A stretch of DNA of 64,000 nucleotides from Symbiodinium natans. Lineage: Eukaryota; Sar; Dinophyceae; Suessiales; Symbiodiniaceae. Position 1 is the first letter of the stretch. Each line of letters starts with the position of its first letter. The position numbers and the translations under genes were made by a program. The notes below the pieces were generated by a model that was given only the letters and a program-made list of their open reading frames with translations, had not been told where the DNA came from and did not search any database. Of the stretch, positions 11,600-20,904 are shown one piece after another. The stretch is taken from NCBI GenBank assembly GCA_905221605.1, contig CAJNDS010001324.1, forward strand, positions 1-64,000. The letters are read 5' to 3'.

Positions 11600-12165
11600 A
11601 CACAACCAACAACCCCAACAGCCTACAATGAGTCCAACTTATGCACTGAAACTCGATCTGTGTGCCGCCGCTGCTGACCACAAGGTTCGACGCTTGCTTC
11701 ATTCCCCGTTGTTACATGCGCAAGCCCAACACGCCCGACAGCAGAGAGATTTCTTGCAGTCAGATTGGTGATGTCAACGGCATGACGGAAACTTGGAAGC
11801 AGACCCGAATAGCTTCATCGCACTGCACAAAAACCTGCAGCCATCAGAGATCCTAGCGCCTACACTGCAAGCAGGGCGGCAAGATCCATGCCATGCTCTA
11901 CACGGGACGGCATGACATCGCATGGCACTCACATCCGTCGTGACAGCGCATGCCATGCTGGAAGTGACATCTGTGCTATTCTGTGCTTCAAGATGGGTTG
12001 GATGACTCCGAAGAGGCGAGGGCGAGCTAAGAATACCATAATGCCCACCAAAAACAACAAGGGACGGTGATGTCAAGGCCCGTAGACGCTTAACCTCAGC
12101 GATAACAAAGCAGCTGTTCGAGCTGGCCACAAGGCTCGGACAGATGCCCCCTCCGCAATGATGCA
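11600..12165. other. No gene seen upstream of the phosphoesterase
   Basis: Only short ORFs on both strands. I looked for a relict dinoflagellate spliced leader (TTTTGGCTCAAG on the minus strand) and did not find one. Confidence 0.4.
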
Positions 12166-12169
12166 GGGC

Positions 12170-12213
12170 CTGGTTTTAGGGCTTGGGGTCTAGGGTTTAG
12201 GGTTTAGGGTCTG
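12170..12213 (+). repeat. Short TTTAGGG array, degenerate
   Basis: About five TTTAGGG or TCTAGGG units. Confidence 0.85.
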
Positions 12214-12339
12214 GAGTGCAGTTTTTTTGTCGTGAGATAAGACGGGATGGAGCACAGCGCCGCTCTGCGCATGATCTGTATGCAGAGTTTACTGGAAGCC
12301 GCAAACTCGGAGCTTCACGTTGGCTTCGAAAACGATAAC

Positions 12340-12580
12340 GTAAAATCCCACCTTGAGAACCCCCGAAACCCACCCGGACCCTAACCTTAAGCTGAACTTC
12401 ACATGGGCATTTACCAAAATAGGGACCCCTGTCCACGCCCCAAAATTCGATACATACTCCTTGTGATGAAAACCCCCCAATAGAGACCCTCCAAACTTTC
12501 GGCATCTCCCACATGGCGAGTTCTCCAAATTCTAGTCCCTTCTTGGGGTCCTGATTTCTAAGGCGGCCCCTATGACTTAC
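12340..12580. mobile_element. Mosaic of degenerate family A/G inverted-repeat elements
   Basis: Contains AAAATAGGGACCCC (~12415) and GAGTTCTCCAAATTCTAG with TAAGGCGGCCCC (~12522-12572), which match arms of families A and G seen intact elsewhere. Both arms are decayed. Confidence 0.4.
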
Positions 12581-12650
12581 GAGGGGCCTCGCTGCAAAAA
12601 GCAGGGGCATCTCCCGCACCACGCGGCCGCATCCTGTGCATCAAAGGCTG

Positions 12651-12790
12651 GGTTGAGGGTTCAGGGTTTAGGGTGTAGGGTCTAGGGTTGAGGGTACAGG
12701 GTTGAGGCTTCAAGGTCTAGGGTTGAGGGTTTGAGGGTGCCTTAGGATTTCGCTGGCTTTAGTTAGCTTAGGGCTTATTAGGGTTAGGGC
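12651..12790 (+). repeat. Degenerate TTTAGGG/TTGAGGG array
   Basis: Interrupted units TTCAGGG, TTTAGGG, TGTAGGG, TCTAGGG and TTGAGGG. Confidence 0.85.
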
Positions 12791-12799
12791 TGAGGGAAG

Positions 12800-13110
12800 T
12801 TTAGGCTTTGCCATGACTCCTCCAAAGCATCCCTTGGCATTCTCAGGCCCCAGCTCAAGTCCACCACGTAGAGAATGCGCCGGCTTGCCACCAGGCCATA
12901 CCAGTCGACCTTCTTTTCTTCGGCTATCGCACACAAGGCCAAGGCCGACAGATGCAACCTGATGGTAAAAAACCCGAGAGCCTGCTGCAGAGCGCTGCTC
13001 TGCAGCGAGTGATTGATGACAAACGAAGAGCAGGTGCTGAGCGAAGGGCGATTACTGGCGACTGCGGCGGAAGAAGAGCTCTCAGCGCAACGCTGACCTC
13101 GCGTATCACG
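12800..13110 (-). CDS. Candidate exon(s), unknown protein
   Basis: Between two telomere-like arrays the minus frame reads IRLHLSALALCAIAEEKKVD, WYGLVASRRILYVVDLSWG and LRMPRDALEESWQ, which is very protein-like. It may belong with the exons at 13.86-15.8 kb. No family is recognised. Confidence 0.5.
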
Positions 13111-13131
13111 GACGCTGGGGGGTCCCAACAT

Positions 13132-13182
13132 CCTAAACCCTGAACCCTAAACCCTAAACCCTAAACCCCTAAACCCTAAATC
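13132..13182 (-). repeat. TTTAGGG array (about 7 units)
   Basis: CCCTAAA units on plus, including one CCCTGAA and one CCCCTAAA. Confidence 0.95.
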
Positions 13183-13635
13183 CTGCCTGCTCCTCAAGAG
13201 AAGGCAGCGCAAACACACGCAAGGTGCCCGAAGACATGGCTGCAAAGAGGCAGCCGTTGCCTCGGACATGCTGTGTTCAAGCCGATTCATGCACATACTG
13301 CCCCCCAAGGTGGACTAAACATGCAGCAATTTCCGGCACAAAACGGTGCGACCATCACCCAGATTGGCTTTCTCAGGCAGGCGCCGACAGCAAGTCCACT
13401 CACCTCACTTACAAGCAGCCCGAAGTGGATACGAGGAACTGAAACTCCGCTGAGAGCCGCTGAAAGCCCACCCACCGAGGTCCCTGCTCGCTGTTGACCG
13501 GGCACCCCACTCCACAAGCCTTCCCACCAAGAAATGGAGGCTCTTGCTAAACTTCGTGCTGCCACTTCGGAGCAGTGCGGGACATTTGCTTTGCATCCCC
13601 AAAGAATACAGACCCTCAAGCATATATCAGACTAT

Positions 13636-13745
13636 ATCATACTAAATCATACTATATCATACTATATCATACTATATCATACTAGATCATACTATATTAT
13701 ACTATCTTACACCATATCATACTATATCATACTATACTCTACTAT
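13636..13745. repeat. 10-mer minisatellite ACTATATCAT
   Basis: About ten copies with variants (ACTAAATCAT, ACTAGATCAT). Confidence 0.9.
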
Positions 13746-13859
13746 ATTCTTATTGTAAACCCTGAAGTGCACTGTGGAGCATCGCGGAGCTAGCTGATGG
13801 CCCGGCAGGGCCTCCGTTCGCCATGTGGCCCTTCTTCGGAGCCGCCACGCTCTCCACCT

Positions 13860-14180
13860 GCGCAACTTCAAAGATTGGGGCTTGGCGCCTGCGAATCCAC
13901 TCCGACGTGTGAGGCTTGAGAGTTTAGGGTTGAGGGGCGATGGACCCTAAACCATCTAGCTTCCCTACTTTGTTGTCCTTGTGCTGTTCACGACTCACGG
14001 TTTGAGCCCATCCATCAGTCTCTACCCTTTAAAGCTTCCACGGCACCTCTCTGACCACGAAGCGATTTAGCACGACCAGATGGCCTTCATAAGCCTTCAC
14101 GAACCCAAATTTCCCCATCACCGAGTAGTCCTCGCTTTATTCCATGGCAGCTTCTTTACAGGGATTTCACAAAAACTTTA

Positions 14181-14230
<50 letters not shown>

Positions 14231-15795
14231 TAAATCGTGAATCCCAAACAAAGAGTGGCCCTCGGCCTCTCGGATCCGCGAGGCGTTGCCCGGAAGCGGC
14301 TCCAGCTCCAGGGCCTTGATCCTGCCATCCTGGGCTTTGGGGGTTCGGAGGGCTTCAGGGGTTTAGGGTTTAGGGTTTAGGGTTTAGGGTTTAGGGTTTA
14401 GGGTTTAGGGTTTAGGGGTGTTGGGGCCTTTGGGGGTCTAGGTCTAGGGCTTACGTTCAGGGCTTTAGTGTTCTGAGGGCTGCAGGGCTCTCAGGGTTTA
14501 AGCTCGTGCAAGGCTTGGGGTTTCGGGGCGTTTTTGGTTTCAGGGTTTCATGGCTTTCTTGGCTTTAAAAAGGACTTCAGGAGCACCCTCTCCTCGCAGC
14601 CCGCGTAGAGGACCACCTTGGGCGCCAGGACGAACTCGGAGATCAGCAGCAGCAGCTGCGGGCCGCGCTGGGCCAGGCCTATGGCAGCGCGCCAGCGCGC
14701 GCGCGCGCCCGCGCGCTACTCCGAGTAGCAACTTCGGTGGCTCCCTAAATTAGAGTTGGGGATCCGCACTTCAAACCCTAAACCCTAAACCATCCCCAAA
14801 CCCTAAACCCTAAACCCTAAGCCACTCCAGGGGATCCTCTGATCTTCGCGAACTACCCCCAAGCTGAAGTGCTTGGAAACCGAGGCCCTGGCGCCAGGGC
14901 AGGGAGCCCTGCAAGCGAAGTGTTTATCGGCTCATGGGTTTTTGGGGGGTTTTGGGGGATTTGGGGGTTTAGGGGTTTGGGGGTTTTGGGGGATTTGGGG
15001 GATTTGGGGTTTAGGGGTTTAGGGGTTTGGGGGTTTAGGGGTTTAGGGGTTTTGGGGTTTAGGGGTTTAGGGTTTAGGGTTTAGGGTTTAGGGGTTAGGG
15101 GTTAGGGGTTAGGGGTTAGGGGTTAGGGGTTAGGGTTTAGGGTGGGTCGGCAACTGCCAGCGGTTCCCAGAACTAACAAGTGGCTCCAGTTGATCATAGG
15201 TACCCGGGACCCTAATTGCGGGGACCCCTGAACCCCTGAACCCCTGAACCCCTAAACCCCTAAACCCAAAACCCAAAACCCCTAGACCCAAAACCCCAAA
15301 CCCTAAACCCGAAAACCCGAGGACCCCTACACCTGCCGATTCTTAGCAAGGAATGAGCCTACAAACCCCCTGACCCAAACCCCTAAACCCCAAAACCAAA
15401 ACCCAAAACCCCCAAAACCCCCAAAACCCTAAACCCCCAAAACCCCCAAAACCCCCAAACCCCAAAACCCCAAAACCCCAAAACCCCAAAACCCCAAAAC
15501 CCCAAAACCCTAAACCCCCAAAACCCCAAAACCCCAAAACCCCAAAACCCCAAAACCGCAAACCCCTAAACCCAAAACCCAAAACCCCACAACCCCCTAG
15601 ACCTACTGGTTCTGAGGAAGGGACCCAAAACCCTAAACCCTAAACCCGAAATCCTAAACCCTATAAACCCTAAACCCTAAACCCTAAACCCTAAACCCTA
15701 AACCCTACAAAGGGCTCTCGTGGGGCTTTCTGGGTGGTGGTCAAGGCCTCACCGGCCCGCCGATGCGTGCAGCTGAGGAAGGCGCGGAGCTCCTC
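13860..15795 (-). CDS. Multi-exon gene of unknown function threaded through telomere-like arrays
   Basis: Seven short minus-strand segments between arrays each have one protein-like frame. In gene order: ~15725-15790 (EELRAFLSCTHRRAGEALTT), ~15148-15215 (TYDQLEPLVSSGNRWQLPT), ~14822-14895 (VSKHFSLGVVREDQRIPWSG), ~14578-14705 (AIGLAQRGPQLLLLISEFVL then APKVVLYAGCEERVLLK), ~14262-14340 (DGRIKALELEPLPGNASRIR), ~14030-14135 (DYSVMGKFGFVKAYEGHLVV then LNRFVVREVPW) and ~13860-13912 (SHTSEWIRRRQAPIFEVAQ, then a GTGGAG donor). Exact splice points were not all resolved. I do not recognise the protein. The segments could belong to more than one gene. Confidence 0.5.
14178..14225. repeat. (A)n(TA)n microsatellite
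   Basis: A-run followed by about 14 TA dinucleotides. Confidence 0.95.
14356..14417 (+). repeat. TTTAGGG array (about 9 units)
   Basis: Almost perfect units. First of seven arrays within 1.6 kb. Confidence 0.95.
14771..14821 (-). repeat. TTTAGGG array (about 6 units)
   Basis: CCCTAAA on plus, interrupted once by CCATCCCCAAA. Confidence 0.9.
14938..15145 (+). repeat. Degenerate G-rich array TTTTGGGG / TTTAGGGG / GTTAGGGG
   Basis: About 200 bp in which unit length drifts from 7 to 9, ending in TTTAGGG. The frame it opens (repeating GFRGLGV) is an artefact. Confidence 0.9.
15224..15600 (-). repeat. C-rich arrays CCCCTGAA / CCCCAAAA (two blocks)
   Basis: Blocks 15224-15330 and 15360-15600 are separated by CCGATTCTTAGCAAGGAATGA, one arm of a family-D element. 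The second block is mostly AACCCCAAA units, i.e. TTTGGGG-type on minus. Confidence 0.85.
15625..15710 (-). repeat. TTTAGGG array (about 11 units)
   Basis: CCCTAAA units on plus with single CCCGAAA and TCCTAAA variants. Confidence 0.95.
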
Positions 15796-15799
15796 TGAT

Positions 15800-15940
15800 T
15801 TTGGGGTTGCTAGGGGTTTAGGGGTTTAGGGTTTAGGGTTTAGGGCTTAGGGCTTTAGGGCTTTAGGGCTTTAGGGCTTTAGGGCTTTAGGGCTTTAGGG
15901 ATTTAGGGCTTTAGGGCTTTAGGGCTTCAGGGGTTTTAAG
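15800..15940 (+). repeat. TTTAGGG array with a run of CTTTAGGG 8-mers
   Basis: From about 15851 to 15925 the variant CTTTAGGG is repeated about nine times, indicating local amplification of one variant. Confidence 0.9.
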
Positions 15941-15999
15941 GCTGAGCGAGGGCATGAAGGGATGGTGCAGGGCGTCACGTTCACCCGAAACCAACCAAA

Positions 16000-17340
16000 A
16001 AAGAGCAAGCTTGACAGATCTTAGAACAGACACCACACATGCTGTTGCTGGATGCAGTCCTTTACAGAAGCATCCGTGTAGCAGCCAAGGGGAATCTTGA
16101 AGTTGAAGTCCATGGCGTAGAAAAGAAGCAGCGGCTTGTCTTGGCAGCTACGAGTACTGCAGCAGGGCATACTGTGGCAGACGATGTCAGCCTTTCTGCC
16201 GTCTTCCGTGGCTGGACTTGCCTCATGTCCACTACCGTGCGATGCTGTATCAGAGAGTGACCAGCGGTAAGCAGGGAGCGAGCGTCATGTCCAGAAAGGA
16301 TCGCAACTGGTCCAAAAGGAGCATCTGGGAGGCCTGATCTAAATTCATCATGGGCCTTGTAAGGTCTCTGTTGCACTGTTGCAGTGTATTCTCATAATTT
16401 CGAGCCCAGTATACTCTCATAGTTTACAGAAAACCACCCCCATGCAGCATCGTGTCATTTGCCAGAGGCGGGTCGTGTGGGCGAGCTTCACTTTGAAGCC
16501 CGCGGGTACTAAGAACAGCTCACGTGGACATCTCACACGTGCGATAGATCAGCAAGAGGACGCACAACCAGCAGAGCTTGTGCCGCTCTGTCCGACCTGG
16601 CACAGTCAAAATCCCAGAAATGCCTCGCAGCAGATGGAACATGACACCTGCATGTAATTGAGAAAACCACAAAACAAAATGAAACCCTGCAAATGGTGTG
16701 GCGGGGTAATTCAAACCCTGAGAGGATTGCACTTATCAACACATGCCAACATGAGAGTCTAAAAGGTCGATAGCACTCGAGAACCGTCGGAGCCACTACT
16801 CAGCGATGACGCAAAGAACTCTCAAGGAAGCTCGGTTGCTGGCGGCAAAACCCCGTGTCCTCGGCTCCTCCTGATGGCTCAATGAGACGTCTTCTGATGC
16901 CAAATTCGGGCAGGCGCTGTACTTTCCAAAGTGTTGGGAGCAACATGGAACAACCACCCACGTCTCTCGACAGCCCATGTGCTCTGCAAGCCATTGGGGG
17001 GATTTGGGGGGGTGGGGGTGGGGTGGGGCGGAGGGGCATACAAACTCACGTTTTGAGGGGCAACCGGGATACTTCCTGCGTCAGCGGCATGTCTCAACAG
17101 AAACCTCCCGATGGTACAAACATGTACAAACCGATGAAGGGGTTGCATGTTGGAGTAAGGCTTATACTATATCATGTCATTCTATTTTCCCATTTTATTA
17201 TATTTCATATTACACTATAATAGTATGTTACATTATATTTTCTTGTACTATTGTATTGGCTCCTGCGATCTCCTTGGCAGGCGAACTGCGATCCTCAGTT
17301 CTGCGGTGCTCTGTGAAGACTGCAGGCATGGAGACCACAT
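16000..17340. other. Mostly no supported gene; one candidate minus exon
   Basis: The only protein-like frame is on minus at about 16800-16930 (PEFGIRRRLIEPSGGAEDTG then FCRQQPSFLESSLRHR). A G-run lies at ~16995-17030 and an AT-rich patch at 17160-17260. Confidence 0.35.
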
Positions 17341-17545
17341 GGGGGGTTTAGGGTTTAGGGTTTAGGGTTTAGGGTTTGGGGTTTAGGGTTTAGGGTTTAG
17401 GGTTTAGGGTTTAGAGGGTTTAGGGTTTAGGGTTTAGGGTTTAGGGTTTAGGTACCTTATCGGGGTCCTTATTACAAGGGGATCCTGCTATTTGGTGGGT
17501 CTACATTCGGGGTCCCCCTAGCTTCGGAAATTCCCGCTAGGGGGC
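17341..17545 (+). repeat. TTTAGGG array fused to a family-A element lacking its left end
   Basis: About 15 TTTAGGG units (17341-17450) run straight into GGTACCTTATCGGGGTCC and the rest of a family-A element, ending GCTTCGGAAATTCCC near 17545. The usual left terminus (TTTCCGAAATTAGGGG) is replaced by the array. It lies just downstream of the last recognised Rab exon. Confidence 0.85.
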
Positions 17546-17594
17546 TCTTAGGGGGGTCGAAGGCTTAGGGGCCCGAAAGTCCGGCTTTCGGCAC

Positions 17595-20500
17595 CAGGGA
17601 GCTCATTGAACAACTCGTTCACGTTCTGCCCGGTCTTGGCTGACGTCTCCTGCTCAGCACTCGGGGCCCTTTGCTTTCGAGGCAAACTGGCCAGCTCGGG
17701 GAATGAGGGAGAAGGAAGAAAGAGAGGTCATAGTGTAGTATCAGTAAGGACCCAAAGTACCCCATACCTTCCTTCCCGACAAGCAGTCAATAAGCAGGGC
17801 AGTCCATGTACAGGAGGCTCATCTGGTCTGCATAAGCTCTAGCCGCATCCCTGTCGACAGCCCGAGCTGCCTGGCACCGGCGATTCGGAAGCAGAATGAC
17901 GCCGAACCCGAAGTTCCTGACCCCAAAAACCCGCATAAGGAATCAAGGGGTTGGAAGAGGCGGGGGGGGGGGGGGGGGGGGGGGCGGGGTAAGGGCCCTA
18001 TCAACTAAGGGCTTATATGATAATAAGGGCCCCATATTCCCCAAATAAGTGATTAATAATCTGAGCAACTGGAGGAACATCGGAGCATCAGCCTCCAAGT
18101 CAGACTTGTTCCCCGCTAGCGCGATCAATGTGTCCTGTCGGCGCGTCAAGCCACTTGCGAATCAAACCCTAAACCCTAAACCCTAAACCCTGAACCCTGA
18201 ACCCTAAACCCTGAACCCTAAACCCTAAATCCTACATCGGGACACATTAGTGGGCGGGGTCCGTGTTCTGCAGCTCGGAAACCCAGGCTTTGGCTGCATC
18301 GAAGGACTCCTCACCGGTCAAAGAGCGCCACTCGGGTAAAAAAGAAAACAGAGGTTGAGGGTGTGGGGTTTAGGGTTTGGGCCCTTTTAGGGTTTAGGGG
18401 GTTTAGGGTTTAGGTTTTAGGGGTTAGGGGGTTTAGGGTTTAGGTTTAGGGTTTAGGGTTGAGCAGTAATTAAGCCACCACTTCGCCAGGGGAGGGAAAT
18501 TGCTTCAATTCAACAGTAGGTCTTGGCAAGAAGGACTCCGAAGCTAGCCAACGTACCTGCAAAGGTGACCCTAACAACCTCCCCCTGGTCAGTCCTCTAA
18601 ATCACGGTCCCTTTCGGGGAGTTCCGATTACAATGCGTCCCCCTTGGAACGTTCCCCCTTATACTAACAGCCCTTAGTGGGGATTCTAGTACCCCCCTAT
18701 TTAATCCCTTTCTCTCCCTTTTACGGGCTGTTCGTGGGAACATCCCAACCACCCCCTCACATTTGGGGAGCCCTGCTCGAAACTGTAATTTGCAGCACTG
18801 ACCACACGGGGAATCGCGTCGGGTCCCGCGACGTGATGTCAAAGACGATGACAGCAGCTGCAGCGCCCCGGTAGTACCTGGGAGCTGGTAGGTTTAGGGG
18901 TTCAGGGTTCAGGGTTCAGGGTTCAGGGTTCAGGGTTCAGGGTTTAGGGTTTAGGGTTTAGGGTTTAGGGTTTAGGGTTCAGGGTTTAGGGCTTAGGGCG
19001 GGCTTTGGGTTTAGGGTTGAGCCCGCTTCGCAAGCTGAGGCTCACACATTGGGACAAGGCTCTTGTAGCGCTCCTCAGGAATCCCCAGAACTGAAGTAAG
19101 ATCACGAACGCCCACAGGGTTCCAAAGACGGGTTTTTTTCCGATGGGGGTATTTAGGGGTAGTTGGAGCATTTGGGGTGCTTGGGGTATTTGGGGTAGCT
19201 GGGGGTATTTAGGGGTATTCGGGGTTGAGGCTTTGGGGTGCAGTGGTTTAAGCTGAGGAGGTGCCCTTGTTCGGGGTTCGGTGTGGGCAAGACACCATGC
19301 CACTCTGTCCTGCCCAGCGGTATCCCAGATCTCGAACTTGACAACCTCCGATCAGAGAAAGCTTGTAGGAATTGGCGGATCACAACTTCTCACGACGCGA
19401 AGAGACATCGGCCTCTGTGTTGAGGCTTACTGTCTGCGTCATGAAGGCAGCTCCAATTGTTGGTTCCTCCACACGAAAGGTGATTTCACAACTCGGCAAA
19501 GAGCAGCGAAGCTTATCCGGATTTCCAGTCCTGGTACTCATAGAACTCTCCTGGCCCAAGCACACGCCACTGAAACAAACCCTAAAGCCTAAACCCTAAA
19601 TCCTAAATCCTAAACCCTAAACCCTTTCTCAGCAGCACATGGCACCGCGCCTTTGGCAAATCTGACGACAAGACCTTCCAGACACAGGCAGACAGAACTG
19701 CTCAGCCAACTGAACCCCCAGAAAAGAAGCTCTTCACCTAATATGTATGTATTTATGTATGTATGTACGTACGTATGTATATGTATATAGATATTGAAAC
19801 ATCACAGAGCCTGACATGTTGTCCTGGGTTTTTCGGGTAAGGTAAAGAATAAAACAGCATAACTAATCAACTGACCAACCCTCGCTAAATAATTAATATG
19901 GGTAGTTTCCTAAATTAGGGTCCCTTTTTGGGTACCCATTATAAGGCGGCACCCTTTAAAGGGATCTCAAAAAGGGACCCTAATTTAGAGAACTACCCAT
20001 ATAAGCAATGAACCTGGTACAATGAATATGTTGAGTAGAACAAACACAATGAACAAATGGACATAGCGAATAGAAGATCAAATTGAGCATACTTGACTAT
20101 AATGAATGCAGTGAATGGATTTAATGAATACTTGGGTCAGAAGGATAAAATAAATCCTGAATCTGGTGACCCTACTGATCATAATGAACACGAAGAATGA
20201 GCGTAGCGCCTTATCTTCATGCCAATGGGTATATTACCCTACTTTGCATGAATTAGATCATCCGCGTGTTTATCTTATTTGCAAGACAGTATGTGTGATT
20301 TTTCATTGCTGTAAACATACTAGTTACATGAACTAAATGTTAGTGATGTTTAAAATACTCACTAAAAAGATGCGTTTTTGAACGATATTAAATGACTTAA
20401 CGATACTATTCATATTAACTGTGCACTTTGTATTAGTTGCATGAGTTTTGCATATGTGCATTCGCTATATTAGATGCAATAACTAAACCAACCAGACACG

Positions 20501-20739
20501 TGTTTAAGTGTTGTTGTTTTGCTATTTCTATGCACTATAACATGTCTCGTAGATTCTTTATATTCATGATTCTAGATGTAAAAGACATCTACATTCTTGC
20601 GCCACGACATTTTGAATTTTGAACCTTAGGATGCTAAACCGAAAGGATCCATCAAACAGTTGTCCTCGAGCCCGCTGGGCGCGCGACAGGACTTGCCCAC
20701 TGAGGCATCCCCCAAAAGCACCAACTTGAAGTGGCAGAC
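17595..20739 (-). CDS. Rab5-like small GTPase, eleven exons from G1 to the G5 region (ends unresolved)
   Basis: Exons on minus: 20739-20688 (FKLVLLGDASVGKS, P-loop), 19674-19651 (LVVRFAKG), 19550-19531 (EFYEYQ), 19466-19413 (EPTIGAAFMTQTV, switch I), 19345-19310 (VVKFEIWDTAGQ, switch II), 19073-19048 (ERYKSLVPM), 18877-18826 (YYRGAAAAVIVFDITSR), 18309-18262 (ESFDAAKAWVSELQNT), 18134-18093 (TLIALAGNKSDLE, G4), 17870-17805 (AARAVDRDAARAYADQ) and 17649-17595 (ETSAKTGQNVNELFNEL, G5). Every junction keeps the frame and reproduces the Rab5 order and spacing without gaps. Rab5 proteins control early-endosome fusion; the role here is inferred from family. All ten acceptors are AG|G. Donors are 2 GT, 3 GC and 5 GA. 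Six introns hold a telomere-like array and/or an inverted-repeat element. The initiator exon and the C-terminal Cys tail were not found. Confidence 0.93.
17871..18092. other. Rab intron with a long G-run
   Basis: A run of about 22 G (17961-17982, one C nearby) plus AAGGGCCCTATC and AAGGGCCCCATATTCCCC, which recall the centre of family D. Possibly a decayed element. Confidence 0.4.
18164..18232 (-). repeat. TTTAGGG array in Rab intron (127 bp intron)
   Basis: About nine CCCTAAA or CCCTGAA units fill over half of the intron 18261-18135. Confidence 0.95.
18361..18462 (+). repeat. Degenerate TTTAGGG array in Rab intron
   Basis: Units TTTAGGG, TTTTAGGGG and TTTAGGTTTAGGG in the intron 18825-18310. 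Confidence 0.9.
18650..18752. mobile_element. Family-C inverted-repeat element in Rab intron
   Basis: Left arm GTTCCCCCTTATACTAACAG, right arm ACGGGCTGTTCGTGGGAACA. The centre carries GTACCCCCCTATTTAATCCC. Other copies lie at 25.95, 36.4 and 43.1 kb. Confidence 0.75.
18891..19015 (+). repeat. TTCAGGG/TTTAGGG array in Rab intron
   Basis: Six consecutive TTCAGGG units (18901-18942), then TTTAGGG units. The array nearly fills the 170 bp intron 19047-18878 and begins 13 bp from the exon. Confidence 0.95.
19144..19232 (+). repeat. TATTTGGGG-type degenerate array in Rab intron
   Basis: Units TATTTAGGGG, GCTTGGGG and TATTTGGGG in the intron 19309-19074. Confidence 0.8.
19578..19624 (-). repeat. 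TTTAGGG array in a 100 bp Rab intron
   Basis: About seven CCCTAAA, CCCTAAAG or TCCTAAA units. Confidence 0.95.
19740..19792. repeat. (ATGT)n microsatellite in the first Rab intron
   Basis: Imperfect GTAT/GTAC tetranucleotides. Confidence 0.85.
19897..20004. mobile_element. Family-G inverted-repeat element, best preserved copy
   Basis: Left arm ATGGGTAGTTTCCTAAATTA then GGGTCCCTTTTTG. The right arm is the near-perfect reverse complement (CAAAAAGGGACCCTAATTTA then GAGAACTACCCAT). It lies in the 1013 bp first resolved Rab intron. Confidence 0.85.
20010..20640. other. AT-rich intron sequence
   Basis: Markedly AT-rich, with no repeat array and no protein-like frame. It is part of the intron between the P-loop exon and the next Rab exon. 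Confidence 0.5.
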
Positions 20740-20743
20740 CTTT

Positions 20744-20782
20744 TGGGGTTTGAGGGTTTGAGGGTTTGAGGGTTTGAGGGTT

Positions 20783-20835
<53 letters not shown>

Positions 20836-20900
20836 GGTTTGAGGGTTGAGGGTTGAGGGTTGAGGGTTTAGGGTTTAGGGTTGAGGGTTGAGGGTCTAGG
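20744..20900 (+). repeat. TTTGAGGG/TTGAGGG array directly upstream of the Rab P-loop exon
   Basis: About five GGGTTTGA units, then about ten GGGTTGA units, reaching within 10 bp of the exon acceptor at 20740. The array is probably intronic. Confidence 0.9.
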
Positions 20901-20904
20901 GGTT

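Noticed and set aside
14869-15084. ORFs made of repeating GFRGLGV/GFWGFGV
   Set aside because: Direct translations of TTTAGGG/TTTTGGGG arrays.
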